Origin: Luscinia megarhynchos
Lineage: Eukaryota > Chordata > Aves > Passeriformes > Turdidae
DNA: 64,000 bases
Assembly: GCA_034336665.1 (NCBI GenBank)
Contig: JAPFBE010000002.1
Coordinates: 39,930,906-39,994,905, forward strand
Reading direction: 5' to 3'
A model generated the notes under the pieces. It was given only the letters and a program-made list of their open reading frames with translations, was not told the DNA's origin and did not search any database. Made by a program: the position numbers and the translations under genes. Shown here in pieces: positions 37,815-50,735 of the stretch. Position 1 is the stretch's first letter, and each line of letters opens with the position of its first letter.

Positions 37815-39689
37815 TAACATCTGATATATTCATAGTATGTTCATTAAAACATTCGTTTTACACAACTTGATCTTTGCCTCCTTTATCAGATATATTGCTC
37901 TGCTTTCCATCGGTGGCCATATATTATTTTTCAAATAACATAGATACCCACACCCACACTATTATTACATCTGAGCTTACCATAACTTCTGACTGTTCAG
38001 CTGCCAAAAAGATCCATATTTATTTTATGCAAGGCAAGGATCTCTTTAGACAGTCAGCAAAGGCTGCCCATTCCTACCTACATGTATCTACCTACAGGTG
38101 AGATACAGGCATCATTAAAACTAGATGTTTAGATGCAAAGACAGTAACGGGGTGAGGCAACCCTCTCAGTTACCATATTGCTGCCATTTTTTTCTTCCCT
38201 GTGCCTCCTCTCTAATTCTGTAGCCAAAACACTCAGTTCTCATTTTCCTTGTTCTCTCCCTGCCAACTGTCGATTTCTGCATTGCATGGAGTAGGCCTGC
38301 ACATGGTGGCTGTGGAGGCCAAATAGCCATTAAGTTGTTCACTAAAATTTCAATTTTACGCTTTCAAAGATTTTACTTACATTTTTCTGATGACAACGTG
38401 ATATCAGGATTTTCTTTTCTTGCCCAAGTCTTCGCCATACAGTCAGAGGATGCCAAAGTGATCCAGTGTAGGTTCAAATGAATACTTGCAGAGAGACACC
38501 TGCAGTGCCCCTTCGAAACAGAGATTCCAGAGACAAAGAACACTCTCAGAAACCCTCCAAGATGTAAACAGAGACAGATAAACAGGTCTTGACAGTTCCT
38601 TGAAGCAAAAGACTTCACAAACTTACCAATATTTCAAGCTATGGGGTAGAGTACTATATAGAATAGAAAATGCCTAATCCTAGTGAGTTTCTACAGCCCC
38701 AGACTTTCCTGTACCAATCCATCAGCCTGTCCTCATTGGTAATTTCTCAAAGATAATGTAGTTAAATCTGGAAATAAACAAAAGGTTTTCATTTCTGTAG
38801 AAGTCCTCGTTAATGAAACAATATCTTTATGACTAACAGACCTGGGATTTTCCCAGAACAACAAAACTGCAACCAGGATTCCAGAAATCTCAAATGTCAA
38901 TGATTGCAGGGCATTTCAAGTAGGGAGAACTGGCACATCACTCTTTAGCTGCAGCAGTTCCAAAAATACAGTGTCTCCATTAGAAACACTATGTCATACA
39001 GGGATAAGGTAAAATATACACATTTGTCTGCTGCTTAGTAAAGGTTGCAGGCATATTAATTCATCTGCTCTCCTCTAAAGCCTTTTCTCTCTCACTGTCT
39101 GACTCCAGCAACTGAAGTGACACAGTGCTAATGCAAAAAGCTTACCTTAAATGCTCCCCGCCCTCTCCCTGCTCAGTACCACAATCCTACTATGCCTGGG
39201 GAAACGATCTGAAGAGACATGTCCCATAACCACTGGTCTCAAGATCAACTACAGATTCCAGTCAGCATGGTAAAATAGATAAAAGCTGCCAACCATGGCC
39301 ATGCAAGGCATAGGAGTCTGAGGTGCCTAGCAGAGCTACCTGAATTGTGGGCAGACATCTGGATTTTGATATCTGGATCTCACTGTACTTCAGGTATCAT
39401 GCCTTTCGGAGCAAATGTAATACTAAAAGAAAGAGTTTGAGTGGTTGTATTGTCCATCTGACTGTCTGAGGATATCCATCCTGTGCATTTCCATCAGTAT
39501 GATGTAGTTTCAATTTGTTAATTTCCAAGTGATTTACTGCTAAGGTAAACCACCCATTTGGGTCATAAGAGTTGTTCCAGAGTCTGATGCCAACATTTTG
39601 TGGATGAGCTGGAGATTCCACAGGCAACTCTGATACCTCAAGAGAGAAAATAAAATAAAATTTCTCATACTCTCAGGTGGTCCCAGATT
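37815..39689. other. Noncoding DNA
   Basis: No feature recognised. Decayed 3' sequence of the neighbouring CR1 may reach down to about 39550. Confidence 0.55.
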
Positions 39690-41250
39690 TGCAAGATGTT
39701 CAGCTACATGTTGGTACTAGACACAGAGTGCCAGAAGCACAGCCTGGTAATTATTATGTCCTATGAGAGCTGCCTCCTCCAAACTCTCCACATGAGCTGC
39801 CTGGAGAAAATCACACTGTCCTGGGTTTCACACAGGTCAAGGTGTCAAAGGTTTTTGTTGATTAGCAAGGCCCACCTCTGCCTACACATTAATCTGGACG
39901 AAACCTCTTCTGAAGTCCCCTCATATTTTCCTCCATCCATAGCTGATGGTGCCAAAATTATGAAAAGCTGCCAAGCAGACAACCCAGATGTAAGCTGCAG
40001 AAAAAGACTATAAGATTTAGCTTGTGCCTGATCTCAACCTGCTGTGACTGATGTATATTCTAGGGCCTGAGAAAAAGTTGTGCTACAAGGGTGCTGAGAG
40101 TATGAGCAACACATGATAAGAACATACATTAAGATTTATATTAGATAATTTCACTACCTTGGTTTTCTGTGTTTTCTAACTTTCCTTTTTTTTTTCCTTG
40201 TCTTCTGAATGCCTCAAATAATTTCATTCTGTAATACCCCAACATTATCAATGAGTGTTTTCAGAAAAAAACAGCTCAAACCCATGACCTAAAATCTTAC
40301 TAGAAACAGATAGAGATACTTGATGATCATATCCCATTTCTTATTACATCTTGAGGTATGCTAGATTGAGAGTTTTAATCCACTTGATGTGTGCCATGTT
40401 GATTTTGTATCCCTCTTGTGCTGGTTTTGGCTGGAATAGAGATAATTGTTTTCACAGTAACTAGCATGGGACTAGGATTTATGCTGCAAGCAGTATTGAT
40501 AATAAGAACATGTTTTAGTTACTCTGAGCAGTGCTTACACACAATACAGGTCTCTCCTGCTTCTCATACCAGTGAGGAGGGGGGGTGCATAACAAGCTGG
40601 GAGGGGACATGGTGCTGGGACAGCTGACCCCAGCTGTCCAGTGGGGTATCCCATAGCATACAGCTCAGCACGTAAAGCTGGGGAAAGAGGTAGGATGACC
40701 TTTGTCTCCCCAAGTCACCATGATTTATGATGGAGCCCTGCCTTCTGGAGATGGAGGAACTGCCTGCCCATGGAAGGGGTAGATGAATCCTTGTTTTGCT
40801 TTGATTGCATGTGTGGATTGTGCTTTATCTTTTAAATTATCTTTATTTCAGCCCATGAGTTTACTCACTTTTCCAATTCTTCCCTTGCCACACTGTGGGA
40901 GGAGTGAGTGAGCAGCTGTGTGATGCTGGTTTGCTGATTGGGATAAAACCATGACACCAATGCATTCTGTAGCATGAAATCAAACGTTCTGTAGAAGTCT
41001 AACTATATTGTATCAACATTATTACCTTATCAACCCAACCTGTAATCTCACAAAAATATCAAATTAGTTTGACAAGATCTATTTTCCATAAAACCACATT
41101 GATTGGCATTAATTATATTTCCCTCCTTTCATTATTAATCGAGTCTCATACCAGTCATCCCATTGTTTTCCTCAGGACTGATGTCAGGCTAACATGACTG
41201 TATTTACCCCATTTTTCTTGTTTACCCTTTCCTGCCTTTGTTCATTTTCT
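39690..41250 (-). mobile_element. Old CR1 LINE fragment (ORF2 reverse transcriptase region), split by an LTR
   Basis: Read on the minus strand, 41250 down to 40957 matches the CR1 ORF2 reverse transcriptase. Clear landmarks are a 'gactcgattaataatgaaaggag' stretch near 41120-41145, followed by 'taatatgaatgccaatcaa'-like and 'gtcaaactaatttgatat' sequence near 41060-41110, and a 'tagacttctacagaacgtttga' segment that corresponds to the DF-KAFD motif. The match resumes on the far side of the inserted LTR at about 40416 ('acaaaatcaacatggcacac') and continues, weaker, to about 39690, including 'tagctgaacat' near 39700. Many stops and indels show age. It clearly belongs to an older subfamily than the 28.4-kb copy. 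The 3' limit is uncertain because similarity fades. Confidence 0.75.
40417..40956 (+). mobile_element. Solo ERVL-type LTR, songbird family, inserted in CR1
   Basis: This is a single long terminal repeat of an endogenous retrovirus, about 540 bp, beginning TGTGCTGGTTTTGGCTGGAA and ending AAAACCATGACA. It has the expected order: a U3 rich in 'cagctgacccc' and 'aagctgggag' motifs, a degenerate core promoter near 'cagcacgtaaagctgggg' (about 40666-40683), a Pro-rich leader-like segment around 'gatggagccctgcc', an altered polyadenylation region near 40830-40855, and the terminal 'gagtgagtgagcagctgtg' stretch. I recognise it as the LTR type abundant in passerine and other neoavian genomes. No gag, pol or env sequence flanks it on either side, so it is a solo LTR left by recombination. 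Its flanks are both CR1 sequence. The five flanking bases on each side (cctct, ccaat) agree at only three positions, so the target duplication is eroded or my end is a few bases off. Confidence 0.85.
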
Positions 41251-44200
41251 TATAGACTCCTAGGAGTTCCCTATTCTTCAAATAATTATTAAAATATTCT
41301 TTTTTTATTAGGTCTGAAAGATATCTTCTTCACAGCTAAATATTTTTTTCTCCTTGTATCCTTCCAATTCCTTTACCAGTGTTCTGTTTTTCCTTGCTTC
41401 TGTATTTGTTGTAATTAAATTCTCCTTTCTTTCAACAGTTATACATGTTTTTATTATTTTTCTAGCTGCTTTCATCCTCAATTTACTGCTGTTTGCATAA
41501 CCTCTTGTTCCTTCTTTCCTCAGTTCTAACACTGTCATCTTAGAGTCTAGTGAAATGTTATCAGAAGGTTTCATATGATTATTTACTTTTTGTGATTCAG
41601 ACCTTTCAAAAGATGTCCTTCCTAATTATTTTCAGCTTTAACAACTTGATCATCTGGCTAAGATTGCAATTCAATAAAATAATAATTTAATAGGAAAGCC
41701 TAACTTTTTGGAGCCTAACATTTTGGTATCAACAGCAAATTCTGAACCCAGAATTAGGGCTCATTTTTCCACTAATATGTCTGTGGAAACAGGGTTTGGC
41801 AAATATAGTAGCCCACGTTAAGTAGAAAGCTAGTTGAAACTAAATTATAATAAATCAGAGAGTGGAAATCTGATTGAAGCTCTAGCATTTCTAGAGCTTG
41901 GTCATACAAATTGTGCTCTCAAGCTCTACCTTTCCTTTATAGCCTTCCTCCTAAAGAGTGGTATTTACATTTGCTCATTCCAAGAATTCCACAAGCTTTT
42001 CTTCTTTTTTTTTCAAAAGATGACCAGTATTTGCAATTTTTACATAATTTTTTATCAGCAAAAGATCTTGCTCCGAGAAAAGGTAAAAATCTGTCTAGAT
42101 GACTTTAAGCTTAAATGTCTGTCAGCACCCAAATCTCAGCTTCACATAGTTTTTAATTGCATTGTCTCACATCAAACGGTTATCAGAATAAAACTAACAC
42201 AAGAAATAAGTGTAGTTCCAGGAGCAGAGACCAAAATGTGGAGTTATGGCTGTCTGTGGTCTTGTCATACTGTTGGAGTGATGCCTTGTCTTACTTGCAG
42301 GCTTCTGGCTCTGTAGATCTGGCATTGGTTTCTATTTTTTTCTGCAGGAAGGGTGAATTCTCTTGTTTGGACCACCCTATAATCAGTGTATGAGGGGTTT
42401 CTTCATAGAGTGCAAGAGTGAGCCCTTTCTAAATAATGTGAAGCACAGTAAAATCACACTCTTCCTTCCTGTCGGATACAGCTGGTGGGGGTTCAATGGC
42501 TTATAAAACCAAGACAAGCTTTTGAAGCTGCTTTTTTTCTTTTGTGAATACCCTAATGTTGTTAGGTTTATTTTTAATTTCCAGATTTTCCTCTATAATT
42601 TCAATTATGCTTGAGGTGATTAAGGTGTTGTCTGTTTAATTTCTAGAAGCAAGTTCCTCAGGGTAAATATAACCCTATTACACAATACAGAAGTGGAGGC
42701 TTGGGGAAGCTTTTGCTTTGGAATGAAAAGCAGTTTGTGAATAGAGTTTCTTATTGAGCTAGGCAGTCAGCTACCTCATGTAGGACTTTTGGGCTGCAAT
42801 TTTTGGATTTTGACACTCAAAGCCTTCCAATATTCCTTCTGACTTTTTGTCTTTATGTTGGGAGCTGGCAGAAGATATGAGAAAAATGGTGCTTCCAACA
42901 GCAGGTACTTTATGATACTGGTAAGAGTGATGGATTTTTACAAAATCCCTGTGGTTATCATCTGGCTCTTGCAACATTTAGCCCATAACTAGGATTTGGG
43001 AAGTGATCTAGCTAAAGCTCCCTACCTCTAAGTTTGGTTGTTTGGTATTGAAGAAGCAGTTTGAGGAGGGATTATAACTAATGTTTGCTTTTTCATGAAC
43101 GACAGCTTATGGCTTCATTGCAAAAGGCAGGAAATCTGAGGGTCATGTTTCTGATATTAAATTAACAGCAGAAGCTGTGATCATTTTATTTCAATTGTAT
43201 GAGATCACAGCATTGTCAATCTTGTTTTTGGAGGTAGATTTTCTCAGTCATTCATGTAAACACGGCAATTTCTCTCCAAAACACCTCAGGTACAGCCAGG
43301 TTCTCCTTTGAAACATCTGTTAAATCAGATTATGGGAGGGTATTTAATCAGCTATATATCACATGTGGAACACATTACATCTGAACTTCTAAAACATACT
43401 TTACATTGCAGATGAAATTTGACAGATTTGTTTTGATTCACAAAATCCTATTAAACTTGTGACTTATATTCTTCAAAAAAATCCTATTTAATATGTTACT
43501 ACACGGCAAATTAACTCAGCCTGGGTGCTTAACCAGACATTTCCTAAGGACCCTTACTTTGGGCTCAAGGTAGAAGATTCTTGAGGCCTTTCCTCTGGTG
43601 GCTATGCAGTAATACACAGAATAAAAATTCAGACTTTCTAGATATATTGAAAAGCCTGTGTATTTACCGAGGCTTCCTCAGAGGTAAAGCATGTGAAGTG
43701 TTGTGAGACAAGCATAAAACTGCTATTGTTTACATGAAGCCACTGTAGATTTTTAGTTTGTTTGAATGTACATATTAATTTCATTTAATTGCATTCACAC
43801 TTCACGATAGATGCACACTGTAAAGTGAATACACTCTTTCACCAAGTTTACATTGTTAAAAATATTTGTAAAAGATGACATGCAAACTTACCCAAATGAA
43901 CTGGTGGCTACACAGACTGAGACCAGGCTATTTAAGTCCAACGTGAGAGATGACCTGCACATTTTAGCTTTCTTCATCCAGTGTCTTTAATAGTACTTGT
44001 TATCTTTCTACCCACTGAACAGTTTTCAACCACTGAGTTTTTACAAGCGTACATCCAGGACTTTTGACTCACAAATTTCTTATCGAGCTTAGTCAGGGTC
44101 TATGCAAAGATCCCTTGTTTTGCCCACAGAAAGCCTTTGACCCCTTGGACAGCCTTCCAAGAATCATTTGTGAAATTCTAGTGTCTGCATGGATGTAATT

Positions 44201-44674
44201 TTCACATTACATTTCTAAGAATGCAATTCCGGAGAAATTAAAAAGTCATGTCTACTTACAATTCTAAATTTCAAGGAAAAACCTCCAACTTTCCAAAACT
44301 TTCCAAAATGTAAGTAGCTAAATAAGTAAATAATCATGAACAGAGAAAATACAATCAGTAACAGTGAAAAAAACAACTATTGAATGTGTGATTTGACTTC
44401 TTTTTCACAAGAAACAATTACTGCCAATTGTACATTTATATTTATGAGATTTAATAATCATTGAAAACATGCTTTTAACTTGGTAGAAACTGATGTACTA
44501 TATTTTCAGGTTTTTGGAGGGGAAAAGGGTTTTTATTTAAAGTTATGCATAATAAAAAGGTCTTTATCTGATCATGCTTAAAATTATATATTTTCTGCTA
44601 TTTCAGTCATAGTTACCACATACATGCTATTTTGTTTTAATTTTGTGGAAGGAATTTTCTCTGTATATGCATCT
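41251..44674. other. Noncoding DNA
   Basis: A pyrimidine-rich zone at 41310-41560 may be a further CR1-type or other old repeat (it adjoins the CR1 fragment) but I cannot place it. The 160-codon frame at 41834-42316 has no recognised domain. Confidence 0.55.
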
Positions 44675-44700
44675 GTGTATATATACATACATATATACAC
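44675..44700. repeat. Hairpin in a TATG/TACA microsatellite
   Basis: GTGTATATAT, six-base centre ACATAC, then ATATATACAC: a perfect 10-bp stem produced within alternating purine-pyrimidine sequence. Confidence 0.9.
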
Positions 44701-47700
44701 CTCCTCTGCTGGCATAACAAAGTACAAAGGTGTGGGGGTGGAACTTCACAGCAGAGCAATGTGTAACAGCTGCCTTCCTTTCTCCCAGAAAAGATATAAA
44801 GGATTGTTTTTCCTTTTACAGTGATCCCTTAAGTCATGGCAACCTTCTCCAGTTGCCATTAATTCGACACCCTGACAACTTAAAGACAACGGCAGCACAT
44901 CAGATCTAAAAGGAATTGTGTCTAATTTTCTCTGCTAATGCATTGTATCTGCAGAACTGATACTAAAGGTAACTCTGCACATCATGTCTTGAAACCAGAT
45001 ACCAGGAGGGAATGATGAACAAATTGAAACCTCTTGTGGGAAAGAATTTGACCAAATCCTAGCATTCCGTAGGCCATTCACATGAAATTGATAAGACTAT
45101 TGTAAATCACTCCAGTGACTTTGAAGAGATGAAAGATATAGACCTGCAATAGTAAATAAGCAGTAGGAAAGGAGACATTACTACAAGAAAAAGCTACATT
45201 AATGTTTGTGTTGTTCAGGGAAGATTGCAAATAACAAAACTGTGTTTTAAAATAAATATAGGCTAATAGTTTTCACAGTTGTTTTTTCCTCTTTAGCTTT
45301 ATTTTAACCTCTGCAATTTCTACAAACATTAATTACAAAGAAGGCTGAAAGTCATATTCTGTGTTCAGCAACATCTTTTTTTTTCCAATTAGACCTCTCT
45401 TTACATTCCCATACGAGAAGGGAATTGGCTTTTTCTTTTTTAATACAGAACATGGAAAAGTATTTATAGCCTCAGTCTTGTATCAGAAGTGAAATACAGA
45501 TGAGACATCCTGAAATAAATACCACTGTGATGGCCTTTTCTGCTCTGCCTACTTTTAATCTCTTCGTAGCTTTTCAGCATAATTAAGAACAGTAGCTGCT
45601 AATTGCCTCACAAGCTGGATCCAGAAGCCAAGAGAGTGCAGAATGCTTTGATGCACACCCTACACCAGGAGCAAGGTAGTCTACAAATCACTGATCATTA
45701 ATCTAGAGGAAAGTGGGGAAGGTGGAGAAGAGGGTAAAACGTTGGCACTGCTGTTGATCCCACACCCTGCATCACCATGTTACAAGCCTTCAGAGAGAGA
45801 TTTTGATGGCTCTAAGTTCAGAATTCAACACTGATACAAAGAAGGACTTTATATCATCAAGAATCTCAGTTTTTGTGTTTGGAGTCGCTTGGTTTGTTTT
45901 AATTCTGGGTAGAGAAGAGAGAAAAAAAAAGATACAAGGAAGGTAATATTGGCATTGTGCACATTTAAATCACTTTCAGTGCTCTCAATAAAAGATTTCC
46001 CTGAAATTACATTAAGTATCACAAAACTTCACCTTAAAACATGTGGCTTCTAAAAATGCAAATTAATTTAGAGATTTGCTGTGCTTAAAGTAAACCAGTG
46101 GTATGCAAGATTCAAGTGTAATTCAGTTGATGTGCACAGAAGACTGTTTATTAAACAGCCAGAAAAGAAACAAGTGGCAAATACAGCTAGGTACCTCTAA
46201 CAATCACTTTCCTTCTCTGAAAACAATGAACTAAGTTTTTATTTAGTAAAATGTGAGGTTTTTTAAATAAGGATTACACATTTTTTGTATCATAATTCTT
46301 ATTTTATTATATGTAAGTGAAGCCACATTCTGTTATTTAGTATCATACTTAACACTCTGTGTAGCACATTACTGAAAAAACCCCACAAAATTACTTGTAG
46401 CTTAATGATAACTTTTACCTGGGTCATGCTTGCAGTAATGCATATTTTCTTTCAAGTGGTTATCTTTTTCTTTAGGGGAAAAAAAAAAGTTATTTCTAAT
46501 TGAAATTAGTAAAATATATCTCTCAACTAATTTCTGGAATTCAGAAGTCCATATTTAACTTACAAAAGGTAAAGGTCAGTTTGCTTAGATGATTCCATGG
46601 GTTTCTTAGATATCAGTTCCTCCTTTGTTGCATGTTTTCCTAGTCAATCACATTACACAGTGATTTTCAGTAATATTTCTCAAAATTCCTCATGTGATTT
46701 CCCATGAAAATAGAGGATCTAATTGGATTTTTAATCCTTAGCTAATCAAGCAACACATTGCATATACTGTTTTAGGTAGAAACTGAGAAGTTCTTTCCAC
46801 TGCCCTATTATAACAAGGCAAGTTTGAATGTAACTTGAAGCAGGAGAAAAATAACAAGGTAAAGTCCCAATACTGTATAGATGTTACATGAAAACAATAC
46901 TCTCCTTTCTTTAAACTGCAGCCAGTGCATAGCCTTTGATGAAGCTCTGGAATAATGGAGTGCCATGGGCTATTTTCTTCTGGCTTCTATAGCTCAATAC
47001 AGGGCTTGTCTCTTCTGTTTGTTTTCAGCTAATTGCCTCAAGATCTAATAAGTTAGTGATGATGTATGCTGAGCACCAGTGACCCCTTGCCAAAAGAAAT
47101 ATTATGTCGCACCAAAGTTTAAGGAGCTAGGTTTTTATCAGCCAAATATCTTTCCCCTAAAAGGCTCTAATTTCCACTGTGTAGGTTGTAAGTGGCGTCC
47201 ATGATTGCATTGGTTTTTTTAAATGCCTAAGACAGAAATAATACTCAATGGGAAAAGCCACTGTGGAGGCCAAATGCTAACCTACATGTGTGCTCTTATT
47301 TATTGCTGCAAGGCTTGGGTATTTGTTATTGAATATTGTTATTCAGCATACCTTAAGGAAAAAAAAACAATTAAGAAGTGATCAATTTAAGAGAACATTC
47401 AACTTAAATTAGATGTTTACTCAGGTTTTTCTCTTTGCACATAATTTTAATGACCTTTTATAAAATGTTACTTATTTTCCTCTTCTTAGAGCAAAGATAT
47501 CCAGGGAAAGCAAAGATATTAGCAGCTATTACTAATTATACTGAAAGTTAACATATAGAGATAATTAATAGAATGTTGTTTAGGTACCTTTTCATAAAGA
47601 TAACTCCATTGAATAACATTACCTAGATTTCAAGTAAGAATTAATTTTCCTTTTTGAAAATCAAGACACTGCTTTTGCAAAGTTGAGGTATATCAGGAGC

Positions 47701-47849
47701 AAAAACTTCCAAGGAACGTTTCTGCTATTCTTCAACTTTTATTTTAATGGAAGCAACACCCTGCTGGCAAGGAACTCCTTCCCTTTGTCAACAGGAAACA
47801 CTGAGAGCAGGTTGTGCCTTGACCTCAGGGTGAATACTTGTTAAGTTGT
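44701..47849. other. AT-rich noncoding DNA
   Basis: No open frame of note. 'accaaatcctagcattcc' near 45052-45069 faintly resembles the ends of old amniote inverted-repeat elements. Confidence 0.6.
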
Positions 47850-47928
47850 GCTAACAGCTATTTCACCATTTTTTTCTCCCCTTCTCACTTGTCTGCCCCA
47901 TCCTTTGCGCTATGATGTTTGAGCAGCT

Positions 47929-48216
47929 ATGGAACTCACCGATTTCACCACCTGGCAGACAACTAACTCCCCAGGGAAAGGAAAAACATGTATTTTCTAC
48001 CATGTTGGAGAGCTGAACCTGCATCTCACTGGAAAGAAAGACCTCGAAGATGGAAGGAGGAATAGGCATATCTTTGAAGTTTCCAAATCCTGTGGAGCTG
48101 CGCCCATACAAACCTTCATTGCTTTGGTTCTACTACCTGTAATCCCCAATGCACCATGCCTGGAAGATTTTGTGCATGGCATTGGCCCTGATTTGCTCCA
48201 GCGATGTCCTGTCTAA
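47929..48216 (+). other. 95-codon open frame, unrecognised
   Basis: Starts at ATG 47929 in a GC-richer block (about 47850-48970). No domain is recognised; a mildly hydrophobic stretch lies around residues 64-74. A strong donor-like CAGGTGAGT sits downstream at about 48353-48361, outside this frame. It may be part of an uncharacterised repeat shared with the next frame, or chance. Confidence 0.15.
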
Positions 48217-48447
48217 GAGAGCTGATCTCTGTAAAACCTCAGGGAAAAGAAGATTTCTCATTAATGTTTGCTCCACACAACACAAGGTATGGGATGTAAT
48301 CCCACCTCATTCCTGGAAATGAAGGGATGTGAACTTCCATTTCCCACTGCTCAGGTGAGTGCACAGGCACAGCCAGGCTGCAAAGCATGAAAACATGAGC
48401 AGGTCACATGCCCTCATCCAATCACTGTTTCGTATGAACAGTGGAAC

Positions 48448-48966
48448 ATGCACTGTGTCAGAGGCTGGAAGCCAAATCCGAAATTGCTTTGCCTCAGAAT
48501 TGCGATTTTGTTATTTTTGGTTATGGAAGTAATCTGTTACCCTGCACCACATGGTATGCAGCACAAAGAAGAAAAACCATGGCTTCTTCACATAAATCAT
48601 AGGCTTTGGTGCAGAAGATCCACAGGAGAAGGAGGAAGTGTGCATGCTCTGATCACGGAGCTGCTGGATAGCAGGCACTGGTTGCTATTTGTTGCATTTG
48701 TGCCTCTTTGCAGTGGGCTAAAGCATTACATGTTCCAGAAAAATGTCTGCCACTCTGGGTGTAGTAGGTGGAGGAAACATGAGCCTGAAATCTCTCCAAT
48801 ATTACCTGAGTGCCTAAACTGCTGGGGAATCCCCCGAGAAGAGGCAGCTCTTGCAGGGCCCAGGGATGGAGAGTTCGATGTGAAGGCAGCTCAACTCATA
48901 AGGAAAAACAAACCTATGGATTTTGGATGGCTCTGGGGTCAGATGGCAAATGAGAAGGAATGTTGA
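48448..48966 (+). other. 172-codon open frame, longest in the window, unrecognised
   Basis: The predicted peptide has a hydrophobic segment at residues 13-31 that would resemble a signal peptide or anchor. It has ten cysteines spread through the chain and a charged, Trp-containing C-terminus. I recognise no domain. The DNA lies in a GC-richer block with no homopolymers, which is unlike its surroundings and makes a chance frame easier but also fits an old insertion. Sequence near 48800-48960 ('ctgctggggaatcccccgag') faintly recalls reptilian interspersed repeats. I lean towards a repeat-derived or chance frame over a host gene. Confidence 0.2.
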
Positions 48967-49635
48967 GACTCAATACGTTGGATTTATACAAGAAGCTTTT
49001 TAAGTCTTATGCCTTTTAGGGCTGCAGTGTCAGGAGAGAGGTCCAAGAAAAATAATAAACCAAAACATTTAAATACTAGGTGAGCTGCTAGCAAAACAAA
49101 AACAAACAAAAAAAAGGCAATATTTTATTTAAATTTGTGACTATATCAGATAGTATCAAGAGTTCTTATCTAATTTTAAATGGGAAGTAGGGAAACTTCT
49201 GGGATTTATGAATTAATATCAGGAAATTGGTTGAAACTAATGAAAAGTAATGAATAATGTATAATGAAACAACTGAGTGGCCATGACATGATAGTAACAA
49301 AGGCAAATTTGAGCACGTCACAATTCTCTGCTTTACAAGGAAATAACAGAAAGATATTAACTTGCACTTTCAAAATACCTGACATTTCTTTTGTATTATA
49401 TTTAAGCAGTCATGAAGTGAGAGATCAGGTTCTATTTTTGGTTCAAAAATAGTTAAAAGTCAGAATAAAGATATAATGGTGTTTTCTTGTACAATGTAGT
49501 ACATTAGTGGCCAGGTATCTCACATTTCCTTAACCAACAGTATTTAATATCAGTGGGAAAAGCAAGCACAATAATTTGGGGCGCTTTCATTTGTCACAGG
49601 ATTTTTAATATCTTTATATATTGTGAACCCTTCTA

Positions 49636-49679
49636 CTATATATATATATATGTATATGCATATGTATATGTATGTATAC
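49636..49679. repeat. (TA)n / TATG microsatellite
   Basis: (TA)9 followed by TGTATATGCATATGTATATG and TATGTATAC units. Confidence 0.93.
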
Positions 49680-49885
49680 CTGCAAAAACAATTTTCAGTA
49701 GAAAGGGTTAAGAAATGACATGCCAACATTTGCAAATGCCAGTGCTCTTTATATTGGTCAAAATTAGAGAAGACTTTGTGGAGCTTCACAGGGACTTATT
49801 GAAGCAAGTTGAGTCGGCAGTTTGATGGCAGTTAAGAGCCAGTGTCTTCCTAATGAAAAGAAATATACTCTGGAGAGAATAATGT

Positions 49886-49953
49886 AAAGTCAATGAGATT
49901 GATGCACGTGCTTAACTTAAGTGCATATTTGACTGCCTTGCTGAATAAGGATG
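49886..49953 (+). mobile_element. Fragment of the same old amniote repeat group
   Basis: The stretch 'taaagtcaatgagattgatg', 'cacgtgcttaacttaagtgc' and 'ttgctgaataagg' has the order of the well-known reptile/bird repeat in which a 'GTCAATGGGACT' segment is followed by 'CACGTGCTTAA' and 'GCTGAAT'. Only about 68 bp are recognisable. Confidence 0.45.
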
Positions 49954-50589
49954 GCATTACATTCTTAAAGTTAATTCACGGCTGTGCTCATTGAATCCTG
50001 AAATCTTAATGACTCTTAACTATTAAAACTATTCCCTTTTTAGAGTAGCATTGTATTTTCCCCCCTTTTTTAGGATTTTATAGAATAAAAAAAATAATCT
50101 AATTAACAATTTATTGTGTAATCACATAAATGTTTTTAAATAAGAATTAGTATTAAAAAAATTACATTTTAGAATTTTATCAGCTATTAGGTGCACTGGA
50201 AGGGCTAGAGAACTCTCCCCAAAACAGTAGAACAGAATTCAGGGTAAAAAATAAAATCCACCAAAATGTCTAATTTTCTAGAGAGCACAGTATATACATT
50301 TATTTTTTTTCTGACATCATATTCCCTCTTGTTTCAGATAAAATGCGCAATATAGAATTTATTTCCTCCATTATTTTATGGTAGTGCTAAATATGTATTG
50401 TTCCATACTTGAGAACAAGTTGGCAATATAATATGCTAGCATGAAAGAAATAAAAAAAATGTTGCATCCATAAGTCTTGATTATTTGAAACATTGTTTTG
50501 TGTAATGTGATTTAACCCCTTTTCTGATTGAGATCATGTTTGCTATTCCCTTTGTTTAAAATATGTCTACGAATTCTATTTCTACTGCA

Positions 50590-50735
50590 AAAATAAATGA
50601 TGAATTATTTATATATACCAATTATTTATTATCATTTATGCAAAGCTTGTCATATTATGCATGCATAAGGGGATTAAATCACTGTTAACCCATAATGCCT
50701 TTAGGGGCATTATATGATAGGCAAAAGGTTGCTTA
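50590..50735. promoter_or_regulatory. Candidate homeodomain/POU-rich noncoding element
   Basis: Contains 'atgatgaattattta', 'atcatttatgcaaagc' and the near-palindrome 'attatgcatgcataa' (about 50654-50668), followed by 'gggattaaatcactgttaaccca'. This is motif clustering only. Confidence 0.22.

Noticed and set aside
40417..40956. Full endogenous provirus
   Set aside because: Only one LTR is present, and both flanks are CR1 sequence. No gag, pol or env.
41834..42316. 160-codon frame as a gene
   Set aside because: Low-complexity Phe run from a poly(T) tract in the middle, an overlapping second frame, and no domain.
43590..43610. CTCF site at 'tttcctctggtggctatgc'
   Set aside because: Only half of the core motif is present.
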